Source: Incurvaria masculella (lineage: Eukaryota; Arthropoda; Insecta; Lepidoptera; Incurvariidae). Taken from it: DNA of 64,000 nucleotides. Where the stretch lies: the NCBI GenBank assembly GCA_946894095.1, contig OX335654.1:19911687-19975686 (forward strand). Reading direction: 5' to 3'. How positions within the stretch are numbered: the stretch's first letter is position 1; the number at the start of each line of letters is the position of its first letter. Positions 20,601 to 32,119 of this stretch are shown piece after piece. The notes below the pieces were generated by a model. That model was not told the DNA's origin, did not search any database, and was given only the letters and a program-made list of their open reading frames with translations. The translations under genes and the position numbers were made by a program.

Positions 20601-23600
20601 GAGGTGCGCCACCTCGCGCAGCGACCCTACGAGCAGGTGGAGCAGGCGTGCCAAGAGGCGCGCCCGGCGGTGAGTGGAGTACAGCACACTGTGCGGCATC
20701 GCGGAGGTGCGCCACCTCGCGCGGCGACCCTACGAGCAGGTGGAGCAGGCGTGCCAGGAGGCGCACCCGGCGGTGAGTGGAGTACAGCACGCAATAAGTG
20801 TCTTTGCTATCGACCGTTGAAAAGCTCTTGCGAGCTAACCCTCGACGTCGATTCAGGTCATGCTTACCATAATCGACCATGAGGCAATGACACATTAATT
20901 AAAGCAAGAGCCCAGTAAAAAGAACTTCTTTATGAATATACTGCAAGGCTGGATCCGAATCAGCAAAACATACCATTCGCGGGTATTGCTTCTACCAATT
21001 TCGCCACCCATAATTTGGCTGTCATAGTCTGTAGCAGTATTGAAACCACAACGGAAGCAGCTAGGCTGAAGAAAGCTCTCGCCACAATACCAGATAGGAA
21101 CATTGGACCCATTAAAAGGCCTGACAACTCCTTCACCGAAACTGATGAAGAAACAAGCGAAATCCTGTTAAAAACCCATTTTCCAGGCTCACACTTGCAG
21201 AACCTGGCGGACTGGGGCGAGGAGCAGGCTAACTCAATACCGACAGCCTTGGATTGGGCAGCTGCTTCCAGGGTAGTCACTGAGGACAAGGTAACTTGGG
21301 TGATCGGCAGCTTTCTCCCCTTCAAGTTAGCGGGATTGGATGGTATTTTTCCGGGACTGCTGCAGTGGTCATGTAACACAATACGACCATTTTTAGTGGA
21401 CATATTAAAGGCCTATTTAGCTCACAAATACGTACCTAAGCCATGGAGAGAGGTTAAGATAGTGTTTATTCCCAAGCCAGGTAGAGAAGATTATTCAGAG
21501 GCTAAGTCCTACAGACCCATCAGCCTTACCTCCTTTCTTCTTAAAACTTTAGAGAGACTGGTAGATAGAGAAATACGTGACAACACACTGTCTGTATATC
21601 CAATCCATCCTAACCAGCATGACTACACTTCAGCTAAATCTACTGAGACCGCGCTTGACCATGTAGTCTCCAAAGTTGAGTATGCACTATGAAATAAAAT
21701 ATCAGCTTTGGGTGCATTCATCGATATTAAAGGCGCCTTTGACAAAATGACCTTTGTGGGCATTAGCAACGCACTAGACAGGCATGGGGTCTGCCCCACT
21801 CTTAGTGGCTGGATAGGTAACATGCTAAAACACAAGGCCATTCAACTAAACATAAAGAACAATGTAAGAGGCGTAGTGGCCAAGGGTTGCCCACAGGGGG
21901 GGGTACTGTCACGTCTCCTTTGGAACCTCATAGTCAATGATCTCATTAAACGCCTTAACGATAAGGGCTTCTACACAGTAGGCTACGCAGACCTAGTAAT
22001 TCTTATCATCGGGCAATTCGAAAATGCCCTTTGCAATCAAATGCAGGGAGCATTTAGGATTCTAGAACAATGGTGTGGTGAGGAATCCCTTTCCGTAAAC
22101 CCTACGAAAACGGAACTACTCTTGTTCACTAACAAAAGAAAAATTGAGAAACTTAGGCTTCCCAAACTTTTCAACTGTGAACTAACCCTTTCATCTCAAG
22201 TCAAATACCTGGGCCTTATACTTGACACGAAGCTGAACTGGGGTAAACACCTGGAAGTTATAGCGAGGAGAAGCAAGGTAACATTGCAGTGGATCAAAGG
22301 TCACAGCAGATCCCACGGCAACGATGCAGCGGATGAGCTCCCCAAAAAGGGCTCCAGCCTGCGCCCAATCGGCCCGGAACCGTATGTACCCTTGCCATTT
22401 AGTGAGCTGAAGGCGTGGCTTCGCAGGCGTACGACTTCAGCGCACAAAGAACGATGGCTGAACTCCAGGGAGTGCACACAGTCGAGAGCGGCCGTTCCAG
22501 AGTTAGATCCGCGCCTCTCGAGGAGACTTCTTCACCTTAGCATGAGTAAGTTACGTATTGTGATTGGCCTTCTTACGAGGCACTGTCCACTAAATAAGCA
22601 TTTATTCACTCTTGGTGTCACCGACAGCACCCTCTGTAAAGCTTGCATGGAGGAGGAAGAGACCACCGCTCACGTTATCTTGGATTGTCCAGAGGTGGCT
22701 AACATACGACTCCAGTTCCTTGAAACCACAGTAACTGCTCAGGAAGTGTGGAAGAGTCCGAAAAGGCTGCTGCGCTTCGTGGAAGAGCTTGGCTGGCTGA
22801 CGTGACAGCTGGTGGAGCTTCTTGACACGTACAATGGATGTATTGCCGTCTAAGTGCGGAAACAAGCCCGAAGCACAACAACAACAACCCATAATTTTTA
22901 TTTTTTATTTATTTATTTGATGAACGAGCAGCCTAAGCTGATGTGTTTATGTCTGGGCTCACTGGTGCTTTGTTATTACGGTTACTTTAGTTTAGTGTTT
23001 TTAGGTGTTTGTCAAGCCTGTTTTTAAAAGAATTGGTGGTGGGTGCTTCAACGACATCTTCTGGCAACTTGTTCCACATTTCAACTGCTCTATTCGACAG
23101 GAAGTGTTGTCTCGGGTTTGTTGAGCCGACAGTGGCATTGAGCTTTAGGCTATGACCACGGAGATGACTATTTGTGTTTCTAGTGAAGAGGTTCTGCAGT
23201 TCTGGACAGTCGTAATAGTCATTGAGAATCTTGTATGTTTCTATGAGATCGCCCCTTTCTCTTCGTTGTTCCAAGGTTGTCAGCTTGAGCACTTTTAGTC
23301 TTTCCTCGTATGGTTTGGCTCAACTCCGTAGGATAAGAGGAAGTGGTTCTAATTTAGCTTGCAACATTTGACCTAAAAACCTACATTACATTCATACATA
23401 CAAACATGGCAAGTTAAATAAAAGCTTTTAAAAAAAGGACAAAATTAACGAAACCTGGCGAAGTTTCTTGTCGGTTCCTCACCAAAAATAATCGAAACTG
23501 AAAAAGAAAAAAATGTGACAAATCCGAGTGTGTGATTCCCATCTAATGGGCGAAATAAAAAACTGATAACTTGTTCATTCAGCCCAGCTTATAGTAGAAA

Positions 23601-26600
23601 GACCGATTTGCCCGGCCTAGTTGTGCTAAATTGTTTTTTATCACAATTTTTCAGGCCGCAAAATTAGGTCAAAAGTACAAGATAAGACTGCTGAAGCTTC
23701 TCCTCGACTACCAACGCCTGTACGGAGAGAGCGACAAGGCCGACGACACGAGGGCGGAGCTCAAGCTGCTGGGCCACTTCCGCCTCGAGCCGCTGGAGCA
23801 CGAGGAGGGCCAGGAGGGCGAGGAGGGCGAGGAGGGCGAGGAGGGCGAGGAGGGCGAGGAGGGCTCGTCGGGGCCCAGCCAGGCGGAGCACGACACACCC
23901 AACATCGGCGACGACATTTGTATAGAGGACCTTACAGGTACTGGTTTTATTTTTTATTGGATCATCTTCAGATACGAAACGTAACTAAGGCCCAATTTTT
24001 CAATCCTTGGGTAGTACTAACGATCTGATACCAACATTTATTTTTGCCAAAAGACGGATAGGCACTACCGGATGATTATGTTTTATATCACTATTGTAAT
24101 GTAATTTTGCTAAAAACAAATATGGACTTACTACAACGGAAGGATAAGCAGCGGCGTAAATAAATTAATCGAATAGTTATCTGACTATTAAAAAATCGGC
24201 CCTATTTCCGATGGGGAACTAACTCTACTCGAGAGAAGCTCATGCTACATGTGTTCCATGTGTGCTCGGGCGGGAGTAGATTCAACATTAGCGTTTGTAC
24301 ATATCGTTTCGAAATGTACTTAACTCTGTTACACCGTTAGCCTTAGACCCTTAAAAAAGAAATGTATATCATGTTGTGTTTGTCTCTTATTAGTGATAGT
24401 TTCAGTATTTTTCCCATTTCTTTGTAAGTTTTATTTTGTAATTTGCGAAATGAGTCACTGTTGTGTCACTGAGGCGGTGTTGCGCAGACGCGGAAAGCGA
24501 CGAGGAGGCGGAGAGCGCGGCGGCGGGGCGCGGCGGGGGACGGGAGACGCGCCGCCGCGGTCGCGGCTTCACCGTCAAGCGCAACGCCAAGGGCGAGACG
24601 CAGCTGCATGTGGTAACTCTCGGGGAGACGTTTCTTATTGGACGAGGGGCGACGGTAGTGGCCGATGGAAGATGATATTTTATTCTACGTGGCTGTACTT
24701 AAAAGTTTAGTCATTTTCAAAAAAAAACTAGAACCTATAGTTTATTGTTTTTCAAAGTAAACCTCACGATATTAATCCACTTTTCCAGGTTGAAAATAAA
24801 GATGTTTCTTTATTTTGGGAAATAAATACTCATAAATAATGAGGTGGACAAAAAGTCACATATTTATGTTACATAATATGTATATCAGATATTTAAAGAA
24901 AAAATAAAATAAAGCCGTTGGACCCTTTTACATACACATTAAGAAAAGTTTTCAATGCAGGCGTGCATATCGGGCAATGAGCTGCTCGCGGAACGGCTAG
25001 TGAGAGCGGGGCACCCGGTGAACGTGCGGGACCACGCCGGCTGGCTGCCCCTGCATGAGGCATGCATTCACGGTCGGCTCGGTGTCGCGCGCCTGCTGCT
25101 GGAGCACGGAGCACACCTTAACGACCGCGGTGGCGAAAAGTGTGACGGTAACTATCTATACCTGCCCTGGACGGTCTACTTGGCCAACAAACTGCCCATA
25201 TTTTGATTTGAATTTTTTTTTATTTTATTTTATTTCATTTCATCTATTTAAACTTTTTTGGCACTCAAATTAAACTAAGTTACGTCAAAAGCTTATAGAT
25301 TTGATTTGATGTATAATACACTTTATATTTGATATATTTAAATATTTATTTTTATAAAAAAAGTGTGATCTAAGTTTTGCAAGGTTTTCTCAACATGCTT
25401 ATAGATATTGCTGTAGGCTAAATAATTAATGGCGGAACTTTTCCTTCAATTTCAGGTATTACGCCAATGTACGATGCTGCGTGCAATGGACACCTCGACT
25501 TAGTACAACTATTACTGGACAAGGGGGCACTACCTTCGCTGCTCACCGACTTCGGAGAGTCCCCTCTCGATGCCTTGCGGCGCTGGCGCAAGGAGAACAT
25601 TCTAGACAAGAGCGAGGAGGTGACGTACAAACAGATCTGTAACCAGATAATCAACCATTTGGAGATGAGGCCAGCACAAGATGCATCCAAAAAGTCAATA
25701 TCTAAAAGTCCTCAAAATGTAAAGAAAGTAGTGTCCCCTCCAAGCACATCGAAAAGTAGCTTTTGTAATAAAAGTGATGATGATCTTTTGCCAGCTTTTA
25801 AAAACAGAAATGTTGTAGATGAAGAAAGTGATGAAGAAATAAATTTGAGTCAAAATGACAATGAACTCAATGTCTCCTCTGATGACCATGCTAAGCCTAA
25901 AGATAATAATATAGGTGTCAATGAGTATAAAAGTGCAATCATGGCACTGAGGAACAGAAATGTGTCTGAAGATTTACCCGAGGTAAATCTTGAGAAAATT
26001 GTAGCAAAGCCAGCTCTTTTGGACCCTGATGAAGTCGATGACGATTGGTTAGAAGATGACCTTGGATCAAATAGAAATAAGAAAAGAAAGATAAGTGGTG
26101 ATACCTTGATTGTCACCGCACCTAAAAAACCATCAATCGAAAATGTCAAAGAGTCAATAAGGAACATTAACAGTATTCACACAGATATAGGCGAAAAACA
26201 AAACAAATCTTATTCGGACAAAAGTAGCAACAACTCAAGATCTCGTTTTAGTGATATCATCGACAGTGATAATAGTTCTGACTCCGATAACTTCAGAATG
26301 ACAGAAAATATCAATCCAAACTCCTCAAAACCTAACGCATTAAATGAATTACTCCGGAGCAAAACGATCGACCTAGATAACTCAAAGACTAGCAATGATA
26401 GCAGACAAAATATGAAGAAGCGATGGAAGAGACAAACAACATTACTTAAAGCCGGGTTCAGACGACGAAACAATAGCTCAGAAGTTGCTCAGTCTTGCTC
26501 CAGTAACAGTAATAGTGATGGTGAAATTTCAAATTTTAGACCATCCAATGAGTCCCCAAAAAAAGGATGGTCAATTAATCGAAGCAATCAGTATTTACCA

Positions 26601-29600
26601 AAAACTTCATCAAATAAATGTTTAAGCTCAATGAATTTTGAAACCCTGCCAAATATATCCAATTCAAACTTCACAAGGAAATCATCCAATGAGAGATTAC
26701 CTTCGACCAATAATAAGGAATTTGTCCCCAGCAGTGTTCACCCCGTGCAAGCCATAAGCATGATGCAACCGGGAACGATTATTCCTCCCGCCGCAGTCCG
26801 GGTGAAGATTGAAGACAAAGTCTTGTTGATCTCTTTGAATTTGAAGACCATCAATAAGCTCAACATCAGCTGGCTGGTGGAAGAAGTAAAAAATCGCTAC
26901 TACAAGTTAGTGGAATCGATTTATTCTTAACCCTTAGAGTTTTTTTAATGGAACCTGACATACATTTCTAATACCACAACTACCGTCATGATATTAGCAC
27001 AATGCACCAAATTCCCGAAGAAATTAGGTGCCATGCTAGGACCTTCCCTTTATGAGCACGGCTACACTAAACACGGACAATTTTTCATTGCCGTTTCAAC
27101 CATAGTAGGTACCGACCCGAGCGGGCTTAACCCTACCACCTAGTAGGGGTAGGGAACCTACAGTTTTACCTGGGTTCCGTGCCATGGAATAGCTCGCATT
27201 CGTAATGAAAAATGCACTTATCACTTAGAGAAAGAAAGTGGTGCATGACCGGGGCGAGGATTTGAACCCGTAACCTCTCGCATGGAAGGAAAGTCCTCTA
27301 GCTCCTCACCACAAGCTGTACAAATAATCAACAAATAAAAGAGCATATTATACATATTTTTATGTAGCTGGACTTGGATGTCTAATAGCCCATCCACCAT
27401 GATACTAATAGCCCAACACACCTCGGAATTAGGTGCCACACCAGGACATTCCCTTAATGAGCACGGCTACACAGATACATAAACTGGATGAATGCAATAA
27501 CCTTTGGTATGCAAGGCAATTCCCCTGGCTCAAACACTTTCATTGTACTCGAGCATGTTTTTCTCAGAAATAGTTGGAATAGACGCAAGCTTGTGTTGTG
27601 TAAACTGCTCGCTTTTAACGGTCGTGTTGATTATTTGATCCGGTCTATTTTCCCTTCAGTTTTGAACCGCCATCACAAATAAGATGAACTCCTTTAGGCT
27701 GTCGGGAGTACGGCCCACGTTCAGCCTGCTGACGTCGGACGGCGCCATCCTCTCGGAGGAGGACCCGCTGAGCCTGGTGCTCACCTCCCCCTCCCCGGAG
27801 CTCCGCACCGCCGTCACGCACTGGAAGGCGTCCCCTGCCGAGGAGCGCTACCTCGACTGCTGCCAGGCACTCGAGATTGGTTTGTCTTTATACTCTATTT
27901 CTTCACTGATACATTGGTTAAAAAGCCGTTTTAATCAAAACTTCTTGGTGAATAATATTAGGGTGCGTGACTCAGTATCAGATGCACAACCTAAATATGT
28001 CGTGTAGAGACGTGCTGGGTGGGGAGGGCAGGGCTGAGTTACGGCAGCGAGCAAGACGGCGCAAATCTGTTCTATGTAACAAATGTATCTATTGTGAGGT
28101 TTGGCCGGAACCCTCGCTTTTGCGGCGGCCCCGTCCACGTCATCACACGCCACCACTCCAAATAAGGTGAAGAATGAATGAGCGGCTCATAGCCTAGTGG
28201 CGCGGGGACTGGCCTAGCGTACCAGAGGCCCGGGTTCAATACCGACTTGCACCACAGTCTTTCTCTCTGAGTTCGATAAGTGCATTTCGTCACGAATGCG
28301 AGCTGATCCATGGTTCGGAACCATGTAAAACTGTAGGTCCCCTTCCTGGAGTCTGTAATGTCAATACTATTCTATCACTCAAACCACATCCAAACATAAT
28401 TCATGACTGATAGAATTGACTGAACCTTGCATGAGCGTGTAATGGATACCTTAAAGGAATTTCTTTTGCTGCAGAGATCTCGGAGGAGATTCAGCTGGCG
28501 ATAGGCCGGAGCCACACGACGCACCGTTTAGCCCTCGGTTCCCAAACATTGAACTCGGCTCAGATCAAGCCGCTGTTCCGGGCGCTCACACACCAGACCC
28601 ACCTCACCGCGCTCGTGCTCTCCGACAACAACCTCCGGGACGAGGGCGTGAGGTCTCTCGTCGACTGCCTCGGCACTCTCAAGCAAATTACCCTCCTCGA
28701 TATCTCCAGCAACGGCGTAACGTCGGAGGGCACCGAGTCGCTGCTGAGCATGTTCGAGAAGGCGGTACGACCGGTCTGCCAGAGTCTCGACCACCTGGAC
28801 GTGAGCGGGAACCCGATCGGGGACGCCGGCTTCCGTCACGTGCTCGAGATGAGCGGGTACGTGAAGCTGCGGCGGCTGCGGTGCCGCGCGTGCGGCGTGA
28901 CGGGCGGCGCGGGCGCCGGGCGGCGGGCGAACCTCGCCGGGCTGGAGGTGCTCGACCTGAGCGACAACCGGCTCGGGCGGGCGCTGCTCGAGGAGGTGCT
29001 GCTGCGGGTGAGCCCCGGCGCGCTCGCCGAGCTCGAGCTCGACAACGTGGGAGTCGCCGGCGCCGAAGTGAGCGTCTTCCTGGGCAAACTGTTCGAGCAC
29101 GCCGGCGAGCTCAGCATGAGGAAATTCAACCTCTCCAACTGTGGACTCACCGACGGAGACTTCATGAAGTTTTATAGGTAAACAATTTTCGGAATTAATG
29201 GGGAATAATGGGTCCGTCACAGCTGATTATATTTTTAATATCTCGGATCACAATCTACATGTTCCTTCCCAGACAGAGTTTTGTGCTTCATATAGCTCCA
29301 CCACTGTACGTTTTACGATCACTGACATTGTTCGATATGCAATGAACAGTGGCATCTCTAGTGATGCATTCATTTGAAATTTCATTTAGTAAATCAATAT
29401 TGCCTAAATAAACAAGAAATATACAAATATTACGATATACGAATATATATAAAAAGTGTTATAAATCTTGTCTGCACAAACATCACAATATAGAGATCGA
29501 GGCCAACCTCACCGCCATATTCTAGTAATTCAAAACTCTGGTGGCTAATTAATGTTCACCGGAGGCAGTGTATATATTCTTTGCCAGAGGGAAGATGTTG

Positions 29601-30952
29601 GAGATCGGATACAAATATGCCTGAATTGTATTTTTAAAGTTTAATTCATCGATTTACATATAATACTAATAAATTAAAGGAATGTATTGTGAGAGAACCC
29701 CCTACTTCAGTGGTGTTAAGCTTTAGAGGTGTGATGTAATAGGCTTGTCACTCATTCTGTGTGCTTAAAATATATCATTGATGGACACAACGTTATTGAG
29801 TCTACGATTGGGTACCTTGAGACCGAATACAGGTGGGGCTTGCTGGTGGTCCTCGGTAACAACATCATAACCACACAAGGTCTAATGTCGCTTCTGACAC
29901 TAGTCTTAAATGTGGGCGTGTGTGTCTCAAGTCAGTTAAAGTGCCACATAGCTCTTTTTGCGCGTGGCCAAAATCAGAACTTAACGGTCGCCATCTTGAA
30001 CTGTCATCTTCGCGGTACGGGGATGTGTTGCCATTATAACAATGCAAGTTACCCACTGCTTATTTATTTTAAACTAAGGGTATTTTTTGTTAAGTAATTA
30101 TTAGTTTGTGAAGATGTGTTTGTGGTTTAGGTTAGCCATACATACATACCTTCACGCTGTTTTCCCGGAAGGGTAGTAGTAGTAATGGTTTGATACCATC
30201 GCAAGTTGTACTCGAAAACTCCTTGTTATATTATAACGAAATAAAAAAATACAAAGTCTAATCTAAATTGGATGGCAAAAAATATAGTTGGTAAAAATAA
30301 GTTACCCGACTTCTACAAACCCCATTTATTTATTTAAATGATGAAAGATCAAATTTAGTTATATTTTGAATAATATATTTACGTAAAATAGTAATTTTCA
30401 TAACCTAATTTTTTTTTCTTACAGCAGGCTGTAAATATTTTCCCGATCAATGGGGGATTTTTTTTTTCACGTGGTAACTCTTGACAGCGGCGCCCTCAGC
30501 CAGGCGCGAAATAACGTATGTGGGACTATAGATGAGATAACCCGGGCCTTTTCCTTTTTTTTACTGGACAAGGTAAATATCACATTTGCTCTATCGGCAG
30601 GTACTTGTCGCGGGCGAAGAGCCTCCAGTCGATGACGCTCCGTCACAACGCGCTTACGTTCATCACCCTGAAGAAGCTGCTCCGGCGCGAGCCGCCCGTG
30701 CCGCGCGTCGACCTCGAGGGCTGCGCCGACGCCTTCAAGTACTGCCACGACTCGGACTTCCCCGTGTGGCTCCCGGCGCTGCCGCTCGGCCGCTGCGTGC
30801 CGGAGCTGCGCGCGTCTCCCCCCACCGCGTCCGCAGCCTCGCCCGCGCACGCCGCCTACCGCGCCTTCTGCAGGCTCTGGCTCGGCTGCTTCGGCGGCCG
30901 CGGCGTCGTCGAGCAGACCGACGGCGGCGTCGTCAACTTCACCGCCAAGTGA
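14608..30952 (+). CDS. TONSL: Tonsoku-like protein, complete 14-exon gene (1513 aa)
   Basis: TONSL, with MMS22L, loads at stressed replication forks and reads new histone H4 (K20me0) to promote homologous recombination. Exons: 14608-14620, 14934-15191, 16436-16601, 16899-17172, 18267-18420, 18927-19131, 19347-19536, 23655-23937, 24488-24612, 24961-25147, 25456-26905, 27698-27879, 28475-29177 and 30601-30952. All junctions are GT-AG and phases are compatible, giving 4542 nt and one open frame. Order along the protein: TPR repeats (about 20-420), an EEG-rich acidic stretch (about 455-475), ankyrin repeats (about 545-655, GETQLH, GWLPLHEAC, GITPMYDAA), a long Ser/Asn-rich linker, a ubiquitin-like segment (VRVKIEDKVLLIS, about 1070) and C-terminal LRRs (LVLSDNNLRDEGV, LLDISSNGV). 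Human TONSL has the same order and 1378 residues. Exon 1 is only 13 nt. Intron 7 holds the 13-copy array. AATAAA at 31258 fits the 3' end. The exon 1 start is the least certain part. Confidence 0.93.
15192..16435 (+). other. TONSL intron 2
   Basis: This 1.2-kb intron contains no recognised gene or full repeat. An AT dinucleotide-rich stretch lies at about 15824-15900. The segment at 16060-16230 shares short phrases with 12.07-12.12 kb (CGGACTAA, GGTTAATCCGG) and may be a diverged MITE. Confidence 0.4.
17326..18065 (+). mobile_element. TTAA-type MITE in TONSL intron 4
   Basis: It is bounded by TTAA at 17326 and 18062, with a degraded left end (AGTGCGCCATCCCGCTC) and right end (CCCGCCGGGAAGGGACACC). 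The body matches the family at 35150-35671 but is about 200 bp longer, with extra DNA at about 17655-17875. The family body resumes afterwards at GTCGTTTTGTAAT. Confidence 0.75.
18478..18866 (+). repeat. tRNA-derived SINE in TONSL intron 5
   Basis: It begins CGTAGCCTAGTGGCGCGGAG (A-box), has a mutated B-box (GGGTTCATATCC), and runs through the family body to CCATCCATGTCAGGTTGCAT and an A-rich tail. It is in the same orientation as TONSL and about 60 bp upstream of the exon 6 acceptor. Confidence 0.8.
19444..20782 (+). repeat. 13-copy, 103-bp tandem array built from TONSL exon 7 3' end plus its donor
   Basis: The start of each unit (TACAG-AC-CTGTGCGGCAT) recurs every 103 bp from 19444 to the partial copy at 20783, which is exactly 13 units. 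The first unit is the genuine end of exon 7 (coding to 19536) plus the first 10 bp of intron 7. Each unit ends CCGGCG|GTGAGTGGAG, so 13 potential splice donors stand at 19537 + 103n; one is mutated to GTGAAT near 20567. TACAG is present at the exon side and the intron side of the junction, suggesting microhomology at the founding duplication. Copies differ by only a few substitutions, and alternating subtypes (GAGCAGGTGGAG versus GAGCAGGTAAAG) suggest multi-unit expansion. Confidence 0.95.
20908..21012 (-). repeat. SINE with tRNA-like head (copy 2)
   Basis: The minus strand reads GGTGGCGAAATTGGTAGAAG, then ATACC-(7 nt)-GGTAT and GCTGATTCGGATCCAGC. Flanks and order match copy 1 at 9484-9680. 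This copy lies between the TONSL array and the non-LTR element. Confidence 0.5.
21015..22890 (+). mobile_element. Dead non-LTR retrotransposon (R1/Jockey-like) in TONSL intron 7
   Basis: One frame runs 21015-22805, broken by a single TGA at 21690-21692. Reverse-transcriptase signatures follow in order: SYRPISLTSFLLKTLERLV, FIDIKGAFD, KGCPQGGVLSRLLWNL and a YAD-box reading YADL instead of YADD (21984-21995). After VKYLGLILDTKLNWGKHLEV the sequence jumps directly to VTLQWIKGHSRSHGNDAADE, the end of an RNase H domain. This indicates an internal deletion of most of RNase H. A Cys/His tail (LCKAC-x(n)-AHVILDCP) completes ORF2, then a short 3' UTR ends in a CAACAACAACAA-like tail. The 5' endonuclease domain is absent. 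Confidence 0.88.
22987..23330 (-). pseudogene. CR1-like ORF2 C-terminal fragment
   Basis: The minus strand reads KPYEERLKVLKLTTLEQRRE, then GDLIETYKILNDY, HLRGHSLKLNA, FLSNRAVEMWNKLPEDVV and NSFKNRLDKHL. This is the standard C-terminal tail of CR1/Jockey-type retrotransposons. An in-frame stop precedes the KPYEER segment and no RT domain is attached. It lies in TONSL intron 7, opposite in orientation to the neighbouring element. Confidence 0.75.
26950..27310 (-). repeat. tRNA-derived SINE in TONSL intron 11
   Basis: The family body is present, from CCTGACATACATTTCTAATA through GGTGCCATGCTAGGACCTTC to GGGTTCCGTGCCATGGAATA. The head (minus) reads ACAGCTTGTGGTGAGGAGCT with B-box GGTTCAAATCC, so it differs from other copies. 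There is an internal deletion around 27070. Confidence 0.65.
27362..27490 (-). repeat. SINE tail fragment
   Basis: This is a second, partial copy of the same SINE tail (CTGGACTTGGATGTCTAATA to GAGCACGGCTACAC), just beyond the preceding copy and also within TONSL intron 11. Confidence 0.55.
28180..28350 (+). repeat. SINE head fragment in TONSL intron 12
   Basis: It has a clean tRNA-like head (GAGCGGCTCATAGCCTAGTG, then CCCGGGTTCAATACCGAC), followed by the first ~100 bp of the family body, ending near CTGTAGGTCCCCTTCC. It is truncated at the 3' side. Confidence 0.7.
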
Positions 30953-31014
30953 AGCCGACCGCTGACGCTCGCGCGGCGCACGTCGCCCGCTGATTTTCGA
31001 GACGAAGCAACAAT

Positions 31015-31115
31015 GGGCGCCAGCGTGTTGCCGATGGCACCTAGCTCCCTTGCGGTGTGTTTGGCAAATATCATGACAGGAGGTGTGGTATTTGCCATAC
31101 ATTTCCAGTCCTATA
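31015..31115 (+). repeat. SINE tail fragment in the TONSL 3' UTR region
   Basis: The order GGCACCTAGCTCC, GTGTGTTTGGC, AATATCATGACAGG, GTGTGGTATTTGCCAT matches the SINE tail read on plus. It lies between the TONSL stop (30952) and the likely poly(A) signal. Confidence 0.5.
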
Positions 31116-31257
31116 AAAAAAACCAGCTGGGCGAAACACACGGGAAGGGCTGGTTGGATTGTGTGGACTGCATAATCTTAGCAGTGGACTGTGTCAATGA
31201 CATTAATTTTTTGGTGGAAAAAACACAAAACAAATATCAGGGTAATCTGTCCCCATA

Positions 31258-31263
31258 AATAAA
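31258..31263 (+). promoter_or_regulatory. Candidate TONSL poly(A) signal
   Basis: AATAAA lies about 305 bp after the TONSL stop codon, on the same strand, with no earlier AATAAA in that interval that I could see. Confidence 0.45.
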
Positions 31264-31299
31264 CACTTTGTCTGCCGATCATTGGGAAGAAGACATTGT

Positions 31300-32100
31300 T
31301 AAAGTAGAATGAGAATAGTGTTGAGTATATATATGCATGTTTTAATGTTTCAGAAGAAAACCTAAGCAAAATAAATTCAACATAATAATAAAATCCCCTG
31401 TTTGTGACATCACAATATGTAATGTACCTTTGTGTATTTAGACTGTCCAAGATACAGAAGGTTCTATCTCTGAACTCATGTTTTCCGATCAGGCCACAAT
31501 ATTATTGAAATATTCTCTCATTTTTATTATCAACTCGTAATAATAAAAAGGTAAAACCGCAGGTAATTGCAGGACAAGATGCTTGCTCTTAACTTTTGAC
31601 ATTGAAGCCGGCATGGTTTTCAAATTAAATGTAATAGATAAAATCCCCGTGCAAATGAAAATAAATATCTTAACAATACCATTGTCAACAGACAGTCGTG
31701 TTAACGCACTTCTTTTTGGCAACGCCAGGATCTCACGAAAGAGGTATAATCTGTGTTTTAATTTGGTCCGAAATTGTGGATATACAATATATTTGTTAGT
31801 ATATTGTATCATATACATATATTAGTTTATTTAATTCAAATTATATTTGTATTGTTATGTACATTATGGTTTATGTATGTTTGTACTGTATGTATATACT
31901 TTTATTTTATTTTATTTTTTTATAATTTTTCCTTTCAAATTGCTATTGTGTACTTACTTACAGATATTTTAGATTGTCTCTCCTCATCACCCCAAAGGTT
32001 GACTGGAAGAAATCACTCTTAGTGATAAGTCCGCTTTTGTGCAATTTTGTTGTTGTTTAGAATTGTTGTGTACTTGTATTTGTTTTCTGTTGTGCAATAA
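31300..32100. other. Intergenic AT-rich DNA
   Basis: No gene recognised. Short frames here are low-complexity. The stretch 32030-32110 (TTGTTGTTTAGAATTGTTGT and TTGTGCAATAAATAATTTG) resembles a retroelement 3' end abutting the remnant that follows. Confidence 0.4.
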
Positions 32101-32119
32101 ATAATTTGTTTATTCATTC

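Noticed and set aside
19343..20895. Many overlapping 90-125-aa frames on both strands across the TONSL array
   Set aside because: They are translations of the 103-bp unit in shifting frames. Only 19347-19536 is coding, as exon 7.
28528..29220. 230-codon minus-strand frame opposite TONSL exon 13
   Set aside because: It is the antisense of the LRR-coding exon, which matches human TONSL in the plus frame.
30467..31141. 224-codon minus-strand frame over the last TONSL exon
   Set aside because: It is a low-complexity antisense shadow of GC-rich coding sequence.
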